Assembly: GCF_000716785.1 (NCBI RefSeq)
Contig: NZ_JNYY01000019.1
Location: 1 to 64,000 of the forward strand
DNA from: Amycolatopsis vancoresmycina
GTDB lineage: Bacteria; Actinomycetota; Actinomycetes; Mycobacteriales; Pseudonocardiaceae
Direction: 5' to 3'
Length of the DNA: 64,000 nt
Shown here: piece after piece, positions 15,439 to 22,623 of the stretch
Numbering within the stretch: the first letter of the stretch is position 1
Layout: every line of letters begins with the position of its first letter
Program-made: the position numbers and the translations under genes
The notes under the pieces: generated by a model
What the model was told of the DNA's origin: nothing
The model's database searches: none
What the model saw: the letters and a program-made list of their open reading frames with translations, nothing else

Positions 15439-15936
15439 ATGACGGTGTGGTGGGGTTTGGCGGGCCTGCTCGGCCTGCTGGGGTGCTGCGGTCTGGTCCG
15501 CGGCCACCGAGCGAACGGCGCGATCGACGACGACCCCCTGGCCCGCTACCCGGCGGCCCGCGAACCGGCGACCCCGAACGCGGACGCGGCCCACACACCG
15601 CTGATGACCCCGGCGATCACCCCGGACATGCTGGCGGCCCGGCAGCATGCGGAGCCACGGCGGGAGGGAGCGGTGCCCGGGGCGGGGAGGATGGCGGGGG
15701 AGATCCCGGCTCCGCGGCCGGTGGAGGAAAGGCCGCCGGTGCGGGAGGAGGTTGCGGCACCGCAAGGTCAGGCGGAACACTATGCGCCGGGCCCGCGGGT
15801 CGTGACGGAGATGCCTGTGCCGCAGGGCGGTCCGCATCCGGCGGCGGAGGCCGCGGTCGACGGAGATGCCTGTGCCGCAGGGCGGTCCGCACTCAGCGGC
15901 GGTGCCGACGAGCGCCGCGGGGATCGGTGTCGATGA
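15439..15936 (+). CDS. WGLxGLxGL membrane-anchored protein, frameshifted near residue 140
   Basis: The frame from ATG 15439 (GGAGAG site upstream) gives 165 residues. It begins with an N-terminal anchor, MTVWWGLAGLLGLLGCCGLVRG, followed by a Pro/Ala/Glu-rich tail. After residue 140 the frame leaves the true coding path: two bases are missing between 15859 and 15860 compared with an upstream 57-bp repeat copy. The original tail continues in the +2 frame to 16189. Past the break this frame loses third-position G/C bias (about 14 of 24 codons). The motif WGLxGLxGLxGxxGLVRx matches the protein at 10837-11172. Function unknown. Confidence 0.7.
   Translation: MTVWWGLAGLLGLLGCCGLVRGHRANGAIDDDPLARYPAAREPATPNADAAHTPLMTPAITPDMLAARQHAEPRREGAVPGAGRMAGEIPAPRPVEERPPVREEVAAPQGQAEHYAPGPRVVTEMPVPQGGPHPAAEAAVDGDACAAGRSALSGGADERRGDRCR
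15799..15910 (+). repeat. 57-bp tandem repeat with a 2-bp deletion in the second copy
   Basis: Copy 1 is 15799-15855 and copy 2 is 15856-15910. Both contain the ACGGAGATGCCTGTGCCGCA core (ATG at 15811 and 15866) encoding TEMPVPQGGPH. Aligning GTCGTGACG of copy 1 with GTCGACG of copy 2 shows that TG is missing in copy 2. The intact period would be 57 bp, 19 codons, which keeps frame; the actual ATG spacing of 55 bp breaks it. Confidence 0.85.
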
Positions 15937-16189
15937 GCGGGTTTCCGCGGTGGCGCAAGAACCCGCGGAAGTGCCGAGCCCGCAGCCGCAGACCGCGGGT
16001 GGTTCCCAGCCGAAGCATGCGCTCGGACCGGATGAAGAGCCGGAGATCCCGCAGGCGCGGTCCGGCCCCGAACCTCGGCCGACCGCCGACCAACCGGAGC
16101 CGCAACCCCAGAAAACCCTTGCCCCGCAAGCAAAAACCCCGGTCGGCCCGTTCCTGCGCGGGCTCGCCAAGCTCTTCCGGCGTCCCTGA
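15866..16189 (+). pseudogene. Displaced C-terminal half of the WGLxGLxGL protein
   Basis: This open frame continues the 15439 gene in the +2 frame after the 2-bp deletion. It reads from TEMPVPQGGPHSAA through a Pro/Glu-rich region to a basic, amphipathic end GPFLRGLAKLFRRP and stops 3 bp before the convergent ligase gene. About 26 of the first 32 codons end in G or C, well above the competing frame, so this was the coding frame. Joined to the N-terminal part it would give about 250 residues, with a membrane anchor at one end and a membrane-binding basic helix at the other. It could also be expressed by frameshifting or reflect a sequencing error. Confidence 0.65.
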
Positions 16190-16192
16190 CCC

Positions 16193-18160
16193 TCAGCCCG
16201 GCAGCGCCACCACCTCGGTGACCCCGGCCAGCAGGTCGCCGTGGTCGTCGATGCGGTCGAGGACCTCGTCCGCCGTGAACGTCAAGTGGGTCACGTGGCG
16301 GCACGCGCGGACCTCCTCCCACGTCACCGGGGTCGATGCCGTCGGGTGGTCGCGGCCGCGCAACGAATACGGGGCCACCGTGGTCTTCGCCGGGTTGTTC
16401 TGGCTCCAGTCGATGAACACCCGGCCCGTCCGCTGGGCCTTCGCCATCACCGCCGTCACCGACTCCGGTGTCTCGCGCGCCAGGCGCTGGGCGAGCCGCT
16501 TCGCGTACGCCGACGGTGCCGCCGGGTCGTCCGTGCGGATGCCGCAGTACAGCTGCATCCCCTTCGAGCCCGACGTTTTCGCGTACGGCCGCAGCCCGTC
16601 CGCCACCAGCACGTCGTGCAGGCGCTCGGCCACCCGGCAGCAGTCGACGATCGTCGTGCCCGGGCCCGGGTCGAGGTCGAACACCAGGCGGTCCGGGGGG
16701 CGGCGGGCGCCCGACTCCACCGTCCACTGGGGTACGTGCAGCTCGAGCGCCGCCATGTTCGCCGCCCACACCAGGCCCGGCAGGTCGTCGAGGAGCGGGT
16801 AGTCGATCGTGCCGCCGCTGCCGGCCAGCCGGACCGTGCGCAGCCAGTCCGGGGCGCCCTTCGGGACGTTCTTCTCGAACCACTTCTGGCCGTCGACGCC
16901 GTTGGGGTAGCGGATGAACGTCACCGGCCTCCCCGCGAGGTGCGGCAGCAGCACCGCCGCGACCCGCGAGTAGTAGTTGATCACCTCGCCCTTGGTGAAC
17001 CCGGCCGCCGGGTACAGCACCTTGTCCAAATTGGACAGGGTGAGCCGCCGGTTCCCCGCCTGGACGGTGATTCGCTGCCCCGAAGGCTCGGGAGGCGGCG
17101 GCGCCGGCGCGGGCTCGGCCGGCCCCGCGCGCGGGGCCAGCACCTCCGCCGGGTCCTTGTCCTGGCGCAGGCCGCGCCAGGCGGTGTGGCGGACGCGGCC
17201 GCCGCGGGTGAACTGGCGGTAGACGATCTCGCCCACCAGCCGCGGCTCGACCCAGTGCGCGCGGCCGGTGTCCTCCCGCGGCGGCGGCGTCGCGAACGGC
17301 GGCGTGCGCCGCTCGATGGCCTGCAGCTGCTTCATCAGGTCGGCGCGGCCGGCCTGGCTGAACCCGGTGCCGACGTCGCCGAGGTAGACCAGGTCGCCGC
17401 TGCCGGGGTCGTGGGCGCCGAGCAGCAGCCCGCCGAGGGTGCCGGTGAAGCTGCGCTGGCCCGGCCGCCAGCCGCAGACGATCACCTCCTGCGTCCGGAT
17501 CAGCGGGTGCTTCAGCCACGAATCCGGGCGCTGGCCCGGGAAGTAGGCCGACGAACGCAGTTTCGCGACGACGCCCTCGTACCCGGCGGCCCCGGCGTGC
17601 GCGAGGAAGTCCGCGGGCGTGCGGCGGTCGGCCGCCAGTTCGTCGAAGGTGACCGCGCGGACCACCGAAATGCGGTACGGATCGGGCATCGGCAGTTCCG
17701 CCAGCAGCCGGCGGCGCTCGTCGTAGGGCAGGGCCAGCAGGCTGCGGTCACCCAGCCGGAGCAGGTCGAAGGCCAGGAACCGGACCGGGACGTCGGTGAA
17801 CTCGAGCCCCTTCGGCCCGCTCTGGTGCCGCACCCAGCGGCCGCGGCGCTCCTGCATCCGCTCGAAGTCGATCCGGCCGTCGTCGCCGTAGACGACGACC
17901 TCGCCGTCCAGGTAGGCGGCTTGCCCGTCCAGTGCGGGGGCGAGCACGCCGGCGAGGTCGGCGAACTCCGCGGTGAAGTCGATGTTGTTGCGGCTGGTCA
18001 GCACGGTGGTGCCGTCCGGCGCGATCCGCATGGCCGCGCGGTAGCCGTCCAGCTTGTACTCGTAGGCCCACTCCGGGCCGCTGCGCAGCCGTCCGCCGTC
18101 GGCCTTGGCGAGCATCGGCTCCAGCCAGGCCGGAACGCGCGATGCCTCGTCTGCCGCCAT
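16193..18160 (-). CDS. ligD: LigD-type ATP-dependent DNA ligase with polymerase domain
   Basis: 655 residues, for the Ku/LigD non-homologous end-joining pathway. I choose ATG 18158-18160 because GGAGGT lies four bases upstream; a GTG at 18175 is weaker. The ligase domain comes first: adenylation motif EYKLDGYRA with Lys36, then YLDGEVVV, YEGVVAK and the OB-fold region to about residue 330. A Pro-rich linker (about 345-365) leads to a primase-polymerase domain with DLDPGPGTT (catalytic aspartates), SGSKGMQLY and the late KTTVAPYSLRGR. Order Lig-Pol differs from the Pol-PE-Lig order of mycobacterial LigD, and no phosphoesterase domain is present. No Ku gene is in the window. Confidence 0.92.
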   Translation of the reverse strand: MAADEASRVPAWLEPMLAKADGGRLRSGPEWAYEYKLDGYRAAMRIAPDGTTVLTSRNNIDFTAEFADLAGVLAPALDGQAAYLDGEVVVYGDDGRIDFERMQERRGRWVRHQSGPKGLEFTDVPVRFLAFDLLRLGDRSLLALPYDERRRLLAELPMPDPYRISVVRAVTFDELAADRRTPADFLAHAGAAGYEGVVAKLRSSAYFPGQRPDSWLKHPLIRTQEVIVCGWRPGQRSFTGTLGGLLLGAHDPGSGDLVYLGDVGTGFSQAGRADLMKQLQAIERRTPPFATPPPREDTGRAHWVEPRLVGEIVYRQFTRGGRVRHTAWRGLRQDKDPAEVLAPRAGPAEPAPAPPPPEPSGQRITVQAGNRRLTLSNLDKVLYPAAGFTKGEVINYYSRVAAVLLPHLAGRPVTFIRYPNGVDGQKWFEKNVPKGAPDWLRTVRLAGSGGTIDYPLLDDLPGLVWAANMAALELHVPQWTVESGARRPPDRLVFDLDPGPGTTIVDCCRVAERLHDVLVADGLRPYAKTSGSKGMQLYCGIRTDDPAAPSAYAKRLAQRLARETPESVTAVMAKAQRTGRVFIDWSQNNPAKTTVAPYSLRGRDHPTASTPVTWEEVRACRHVTHLTFTADEVLDRIDDHGDLLAGVTEVVALPG

Positions 18161-18262
18161 GTCGACCTCCGTCACCTTGCGCGATCAAGGTAACTCGTTC
18201 GGCCTAGCTTTGCTGGGTTTTCGCAGGTGAACGCCGCTTGAACGCGTGTTCGGCCCGCCTTT

Positions 18263-18820
18263 TCAGGCCGGCAGGAGGTCGTCGACGGCGCGGCGGAGGG
18301 TCGCGCGCACCTTCTCGGGATCGTCGAGTTCGCCGCCGTGGAGGGCGCCGTCGCGCAGCAGGACGAGCACGCGCGCCGCGTGGTCGGGCTCGGGGTGGCC
18401 GAGTGCCGCGGCCTGCTCGCGGAGGACGCCGAAGAACCACTGCCGGTGGTCCTCGATCACCTGGCGCACCTGGTGCCCGGCGTCGGGGTATTCGGCGGCG
18501 GCGTTGAGGAACTGGCAGCCGCGGAAGTCTTCGCCGCGTGTCGCGTCGCCGACCACCGCCATGGCGTCGACCAGGCCTTCGCGCGGGGGCTTGCCCACCC
18601 GCGCCGCGTCGACGGCCACGCGGATCCGGCGGCTCGTCTCGGCGAGGTAGGCCGCGACCAGGTCGTCCTTGGTCGGGTAGTGGCGGTAGAAGGTCGCCCG
18701 GGTCACGGCCGCCTCGGAAACCAGGCGTTCCACGCCGACGGCGTGGATGCCCTCGGCGTAGAAGAGCCGGGTGGCGGTCGCGAGCAGCCGGTCCTTCGGG
18801 TGCGGCTCGGCAGTCGTCAT
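18263..18820 (-). CDS. TetR family transcriptional repressor
   Basis: 185 residues from ATG 18818-18820. The N-terminal helix-turn-helix is clear: DRLLATATRLFYAEGIHAVGVERLVSEAAVTRATFYRHYPTKDDL covers residues 10-55. The C-terminal ligand domain has one Cys in FRGCQFLNAAAEYPD. The gene faces the alpha/beta hydrolase at 18942 across 121 bp that carry two identical 18-bp sites, so it very likely represses itself and the hydrolase and is released by a small molecule. The inducer is unknown. Confidence 0.92.
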   Translation of the reverse strand: MTTAEPHPKDRLLATATRLFYAEGIHAVGVERLVSEAAVTRATFYRHYPTKDDLVAAYLAETSRRIRVAVDAARVGKPPREGLVDAMAVVGDATRGEDFRGCQFLNAAAEYPDAGHQVRQVIEDHRQWFFGVLREQAAALGHPEPDHAARVLVLLRDGALHGGELDDPEKVRATLRRAVDDLLPA

Positions 18821-18833
18821 CCCGTCAGCATAG

Positions 18834-18851
18834 AGAAAGACCGATCGTTCT
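18834..18851. promoter_or_regulatory. TetR operator, copy 1
   Basis: AGAAAGACCGATCGTTCT, 14 bp upstream of the repressor start. It is an imperfect inverted repeat around CGATCG, and an identical copy lies at 18908-18925. Confidence 0.75.
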
Positions 18852-18907
18852 GCTAGAGGGTGTTCGTCACGTTGCCACGGCGGTCCGGGCGGGCCAGAGT
18901 AGTCGAC

Positions 18908-18925
18908 AGAAAGACCGATCGTTCT
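18908..18925. promoter_or_regulatory. TetR operator, copy 2
   Basis: Exact copy of the 18-bp site at 18834-18851, in the same orientation and 74 bp apart (about seven helical turns). It overlaps the leader of the hydrolase gene, 16 bp before its ATG, so bound repressor would block its transcription. Confidence 0.75.
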
Positions 18926-18941
18926 CGCTAAGGAGCCAGCC

Positions 18942-19646
18942 ATGAGCAAGCCCACCATCGTCCTGGTCCACGGCGCCTTCGCCGACTCGTCGAGCTGGAC
19001 CGGCGTCGTCGCGAAGCTGCAGGAGCAGGGCTATCCGGTCAAGGCGGTGGCGAACCCGCTGCGCGGCGTCGAGTCCGACGCGGCCTACGTGAAGGACGTC
19101 GTCGACGGCGTCGAGGGCCCGGTCGTCCTGGCCGGCCACTCCTACGGCGGCGCCCTGATCACCCGCGCGGCCACCGACACGCCGAACGTCCGTGCCCTGG
19201 TCTACATCGCCGCCTTCCAGCCCGACGCGGGGGAGAGCGTGTTCGAGCTGTCCGGCCGCTACCCCGGTGCCAAGCTCGGCCCGGAGACCACGAACGTCCT
19301 CGTGCACGACGGCGAGCCCGAGCTGTCGATCAAGCCGGAAGACTTCGCCGAGGTCTTCGCCGCCGACGTCCCCGCGGCCACCGCGGCGGTCCTGGCGGTG
19401 ACCCAGCGGCCGGTCGCGCAGCAGGCGCTGGCCGCGCCGTTCGAGGGCACCCCCGCGTGGACCAAGCTCCCGTCGTGGACGCTGGTCGCGAACCAGGACA
19501 ACGCCATCCCGGCCGCGGCGCAGGAGTTCATGGCCGAGCGCGCGTCGTCGACGGTCCGCCGGATCGACGCCTCGCACGCGGTCGCGGTGTCCCAGCCGGA
19601 CGTCGTCGCCGAGGTGATCCTCGCCGCGGCCGCAACCGCCGAGTGA
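18942..19646 (+). CDS. Alpha/beta hydrolase
   Basis: 234-residue soluble enzyme from ATG 18942 with an AAGGAG site. Features are the oxyanion HGAF motif at residues 10-13, the nucleophile elbow GHSYGG with Ser67, and the likely catalytic His in DASHAVAV near 214. The closest families are esterase- or hydroxynitrile-lyase-like small hydrolases (MhpC-like, no N-terminal signal). Divergent from and probably repressed by the TetR gene, so it may act on the repressor's ligand or a related xenobiotic ester. The substrate is unknown. Confidence 0.88.
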   Translation: MSKPTIVLVHGAFADSSSWTGVVAKLQEQGYPVKAVANPLRGVESDAAYVKDVVDGVEGPVVLAGHSYGGALITRAATDTPNVRALVYIAAFQPDAGESVFELSGRYPGAKLGPETTNVLVHDGEPELSIKPEDFAEVFAADVPAATAAVLAVTQRPVAQQALAAPFEGTPAWTKLPSWTLVANQDNAIPAAAQEFMAERASSTVRRIDASHAVAVSQPDVVAEVILAAAATAE

Positions 19647-19647
19647 G

Positions 19648-20526
19648 TCAGCGGCTGAGGGCGGTGGTTTCGGCCAGGCGTGACAGCTTTTCCGGGTTGC
19701 GCACGGCGTAGAGGCCGGTGACGAGGCCGTCGTCGACGCGGACCGCCACCACGGTGTCGATCTCGCCGTCGCGCCGCAGGAGCAGCGCCGGGTAGCCGTT
19801 GACCTGGGCCGCTTCGAGGGTGCCGCCGGCGAGGTTGCCCAGGCCGGCGGCCAGCAGGCGGGCCACGTCGGCGGCTCCGGAGACCGGTGACAGCGTCGCC
19901 TGCACGACGCCGCCGCCGTCGCCGAGGAACACGACGTCCGGCGCCAGGACGTCGAGCAGGTCCCGCAGGTCGCCCGTCTCGACGGCGCGCCGGAACGCTT
20001 CGAGCGCGTCCCGGGTCGCGGCCGCCGAGACGGTCCCGCGCGGCCGGCGCGCGGCGACGTGGGAGCGGGCGCGGTGCGCGATCTGGCGCACCGCGGCCGG
20101 GCTCTTGCCGACGGCTTCGGCGATCTCGCCGTAGTCCAGCGCGAACACCTCGCGCAGCACGAACACCGCCCGCTCGGCCGGCCCGAGCGTCTCCAGCACC
20201 AGCAGCATCGCCATCGACACGCTGTCGGCGAGCTCGACGTCCTCGGCGACGTCGGGTGCGGTCAGCAGCGGCTCGGGCAGCCACGGCCCGACGTAGGACT
20301 CCTTGCGCCTGCCGAGCGCTCGCAGCCGCATCAGCGCCTGGCGGGTGGTGATCCGGACGAGGTAGGCACGCTGGTCCCGCACCGCGGCGAGGTCCACGTC
20401 CACCCACCGCAGCCACGTCTCCTGCAGGACGTCTTCGGCGTCGGCGGCCGAGCCGAGCAGCTGGTAGGCGACGGTGAACAGCAGGTTGCGGCAGCCGAGG
20501 AAGGCTTCGGTGGCGGGGTCGGCCAT
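19648..20526 (-). CDS. ECF41-group RNA polymerase sigma factor with SnoaL-like C-terminus
   Basis: 292 residues from ATG 20524-20526. Sigma2 (FLGCRNLLFTVAYQLLGSAADAEDVLQETWLRW) and sigma4 (LDYGEIAEAVGKSPAAVRQIAHRAR) regions are followed by a SnoaL-like domain of about 100 residues. The group-specific motifs are all present: WLPEP in the linker, DGGGVV in the extension, and NPEKL near the C-terminus. In ECF41 factors the extension replaces a separate anti-sigma factor. The divergent gene encodes an AhpD/carboxymuconolactone decarboxylase-like protein, the standard partner. Matching promoter elements lie in front of both genes, indicating autoregulation. Confidence 0.93.
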   Translation of the reverse strand: MADPATEAFLGCRNLLFTVAYQLLGSAADAEDVLQETWLRWVDVDLAAVRDQRAYLVRITTRQALMRLRALGRRKESYVGPWLPEPLLTAPDVAEDVELADSVSMAMLLVLETLGPAERAVFVLREVFALDYGEIAEAVGKSPAAVRQIAHRARSHVAARRPRGTVSAAATRDALEAFRRAVETGDLRDLLDVLAPDVVFLGDGGGVVQATLSPVSGAADVARLLAAGLGNLAGGTLEAAQVNGYPALLLRRDGEIDTVVAVRVDDGLVTGLYAVRNPEKLSRLAETTALSR

Positions 20527-20560
20527 GGGGGCTCCTCTTCGTTTCCGGGTCCGCCCACCA

Positions 20561-20587
20561 GATGCCGGGCGCCGCCGCGGTGTGACA
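20561..20587 (-). promoter_or_regulatory. ECF41-type promoter of the sigma factor gene
   Basis: On the minus strand TGTCACA (20587-20581), then 16 bases, then CATC (20564-20561). This resembles the ECF41 signature TGTCACA-N16-CGTC and lies about 35 bp upstream of the sigma gene start. Confidence 0.7.
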
Positions 20588-20611
20588 GTGATCGTCGTCA
20601 CCCGCCGGGCC

Positions 20612-20638
20612 TGTCACGCGGCGGGGGCCGCCGGCATC
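20612..20638 (+). promoter_or_regulatory. ECF41-type promoter of the AhpD-like gene
   Basis: TGTCACG (20612-20618), then 16 bases, then CATC (20635-20638), 39 bp before the ATG of the AhpD-like gene. It has the same spacing and -10 sequence as the opposing promoter. Confidence 0.72.
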
Positions 20639-20677
20639 TCGTGGCCGTCCGGATCGACCACGAGTGAGGACCACCCC

Positions 20678-21151
20678 ATGGAATCCCGGTTCACCCTGAC
20701 CGACAACGAAATCGGCGCCCGGTTCGCCAAGCGGTTCGGCACCGCCAGCCTGGCCGTCATCCAGTCGCCGCTGGAGAAGGTCACCCAGGAGCTGGTGTCG
20801 CTGCGCGTCAGCCAGATCAACGGCTGCGGCTGGTGCGTCGACATCCACACCAAGGAGCTCGCGGCCGCCGGCGAGCCCGCCGTGCGGATCCACCTGGTCG
20901 CGGCCTGGCGCGAAGCCACGGTGTTCACCGAAGCCGAGCAGGCGGCGCTCGCACTGGCGGAGGAGGGCACCCGGATCGCCGACGCGGCCCCCGGCGTCTC
21001 CGACGAGACGTGGGCCCGGGTCCGCAAGCACTACGACGACGACCGGATCGCCGCCCTGGTCGCGCTGGTCGCGCAGATGAACGCGGCCAACCGGCTCGCG
21101 GTGATCGTGCACCAGAAGGGCGGCGCCTACGAGCCCGGCATGTTCGGCTGA
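20678..21151 (+). CDS. AhpD/carboxymuconolactone decarboxylase-like protein
   Basis: 157 residues from ATG 20678 with a GTGAGGA site. It shows the AhpD-type redox motif INGCGWCVDIHTKEL with Cys50, Cys53 and His57, and the helical fold of the family. Such proteins act as peroxidase or disulphide-relay partners; they are not true decarboxylases when they carry CxxC. The gene is the likely target of the divergent ECF41 sigma factor and is followed 27 bp later by a methyltransferase gene that may be cotranscribed. Confidence 0.92.
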   Translation: MESRFTLTDNEIGARFAKRFGTASLAVIQSPLEKVTQELVSLRVSQINGCGWCVDIHTKELAAAGEPAVRIHLVAAWREATVFTEAEQAALALAEEGTRIADAAPGVSDETWARVRKHYDDDRIAALVALVAQMNAANRLAVIVHQKGGAYEPGMFG

Positions 21152-21178
21152 GCCGCCGGTTCGTGCTTCGCTGAGGGC

Positions 21179-21796
21179 ATGACGAAGGCGGAGCGGTGGC
21201 GTCGGTACTGGGACCGCAAGTCCCCGGCCTACGACGAGGAGATGGGCGTCTGGGACCGCCGCCTCTTCGGCGACTCGCGCGAGTGGGCCTGCGGGCAGGC
21301 CACGGGCGAGGTGCTGGAGGTGGCGGTCGGGACCGGGCTGAACCTGCCCTGCTACCCGGACGGGGTGACGCTCACCGGCCTCGACCTCAGCGAAGGGATG
21401 CTCGCCATCGCCCGTGACCGGGCCCGCGGGCTCGGCCGCGAGGTGACCCTCCGTCAGGGCAACGCCGAGGAGCTGCCGTTCCCCGACGCCTCCTTCGACA
21501 CCGTGCTGTGCACGTTCGGCCTCTGCGCGATCCCCGGCCACGCGGCGGCGGTCCGGGAGATGGTCCGGGTGCTGCGCCCGGGCGGCCGGCTGATCCTGGT
21601 CGACCACGTCGCCTCGACGTCGCGGGTGGTGCGCGGCATGCAGTGGCTGGTCGAGCTGGGGAGCGTGCCGCTGGCGGGCGAGCATTTCCGGCGGCGGCCG
21701 TCGCAGCTGGTGGAGGGGCTGGGGCTGCCGGTGGAGCGGCGGGACCGGTTCAAGCTCGGCCTGGTGGAGCGGCTGGTGGCCCGCAAGGTCAGCTGA
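21179..21796 (+). CDS. Class I SAM-dependent methyltransferase
   Basis: 205 residues from ATG 21179. SAM motif I is LEVAVGTGLNLP (near residues 45-56), motif II GLDLSEGML, a post-motif QGNAEELPFPDASFD, and motif III VLRPGGRLILVDHV. It is closest to the UbiE/phospholipid N-methyltransferase-like group, but the substrate is unknown. It lies 27 bp downstream of the AhpD-like gene and may belong to the ECF41 regulon. Its last 8 bp overlap the end of the convergent HAD gene. Confidence 0.88.
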   Translation: MTKAERWRRYWDRKSPAYDEEMGVWDRRLFGDSREWACGQATGEVLEVAVGTGLNLPCYPDGVTLTGLDLSEGMLAIARDRARGLGREVTLRQGNAEELPFPDASFDTVLCTFGLCAIPGHAAAVREMVRVLRPGGRLILVDHVASTSRVVRGMQWLVELGSVPLAGEHFRRRPSQLVEGLGLPVERRDRFKLGLVERLVARKVS

Positions 21797-22448
21797 TCAG
21801 CACGCTGTCGTGCAGCCCGGCCAGCAGGGCCGCGGCGTCGTCGTAGGTCGCAACCGCGCCGGCGTCGGTGAGCTCGGCCGCGCCGACGCCGCCGGAAAGC
21901 ACCGAGACCGTGCGGACGCCGGCCTTCGTGGCGGCGTGGACGTCCCAGACCGCGTCGCCGACGAAGATCGTCTCCTCGGGCGAGGTCCCGGCCTTGTCGA
22001 GGGCGGCGAACACCGGCTCCGGGTCGGGCTTCGTCGCGTCGACGTCGGCGCCGGAGACGATCCCGGCGACCACGTCGTCGACGTCGAGGACCTTGCGCAG
22101 CACGTCGAGCTCGTCCGGCCCCGCCGACGTCGCCAGCACCACGCGGATGCCGCGCCCGGCCAGCTCGCGGACCAGGTCCTGGGCGCGGTCGAACGGGCGC
22201 AGCAGGTCCGCGGTCTCCAGGTAGAAGCGGCTGTGCAGCTCCTTCGCGCGGTCGCCGACGCGGCCGGCGTCCTCGTCGCCGAGCAGGGTGCTCAGCAGCT
22301 TGCCGGAGCCCTTGCCGATCGCGCGGTGCACCCGCCAGGAGTCGACGTTCCGGCCGAGCTCGTGGAACGCCCGGCGCCAGGCGTGGACGTGGAGGTAGTT
22401 GGAGTCGACGAGCGTGCCGTCGACGTCGAACAGGACCGCGGTGGCGAT
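21789..22448 (-). CDS. HAD superfamily phosphatase with an apparent ATC start
   Basis: 219 residues: the DxD motif VLFDVDGTLVDS lies near the start, the cap domain follows (SNYLHVHAWRRAFHELG), then VVLATSAG (motif II), K in DATKPDPEP (motif III) and VGDAVWDV (motif IV). It looks like a beta-phosphoglucomutase/phosphoglycolate phosphatase type. No ATG, GTG or TTG is in frame near the conserved N-terminus. ATC at 22446-22448 follows a GAGGAG site with ideal six-base spacing and gives (I)ATAVLFDVDG. The nearest standard alternative is a GTG about 80 bp upstream, which would add a poor extension. Confidence 0.82.
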   Translation of the reverse strand: MATAVLFDVDGTLVDSNYLHVHAWRRAFHELGRNVDSWRVHRAIGKGSGKLLSTLLGDEDAGRVGDRAKELHSRFYLETADLLRPFDRAQDLVRELAGRGIRVVLATSAGPDELDVLRKVLDVDDVVAGIVSGADVDATKPDPEPVFAALDKAGTSPEETIFVGDAVWDVHAATKAGVRTVSVLSGGVGAAELTDAGAVATYDDAAALLAGLHDSVLIS

Positions 22449-22623
22449 GGCCGGCTCCTCGGGTCGGTGCGGTTCTCCGCGCGGGTGGCGGGAGGACGAA
22501 CGAGTACCCCGGCCGGGAGGGAAGTACACCTGGTGTGGTCCGGCTCGGGCCGGGGAAGTGCCGTGTTTGACGGGTTCGGCAGGGGTTACCCGATCGGCTG
22601 ATCCGCGGAGGAGGTGGTCGCCG

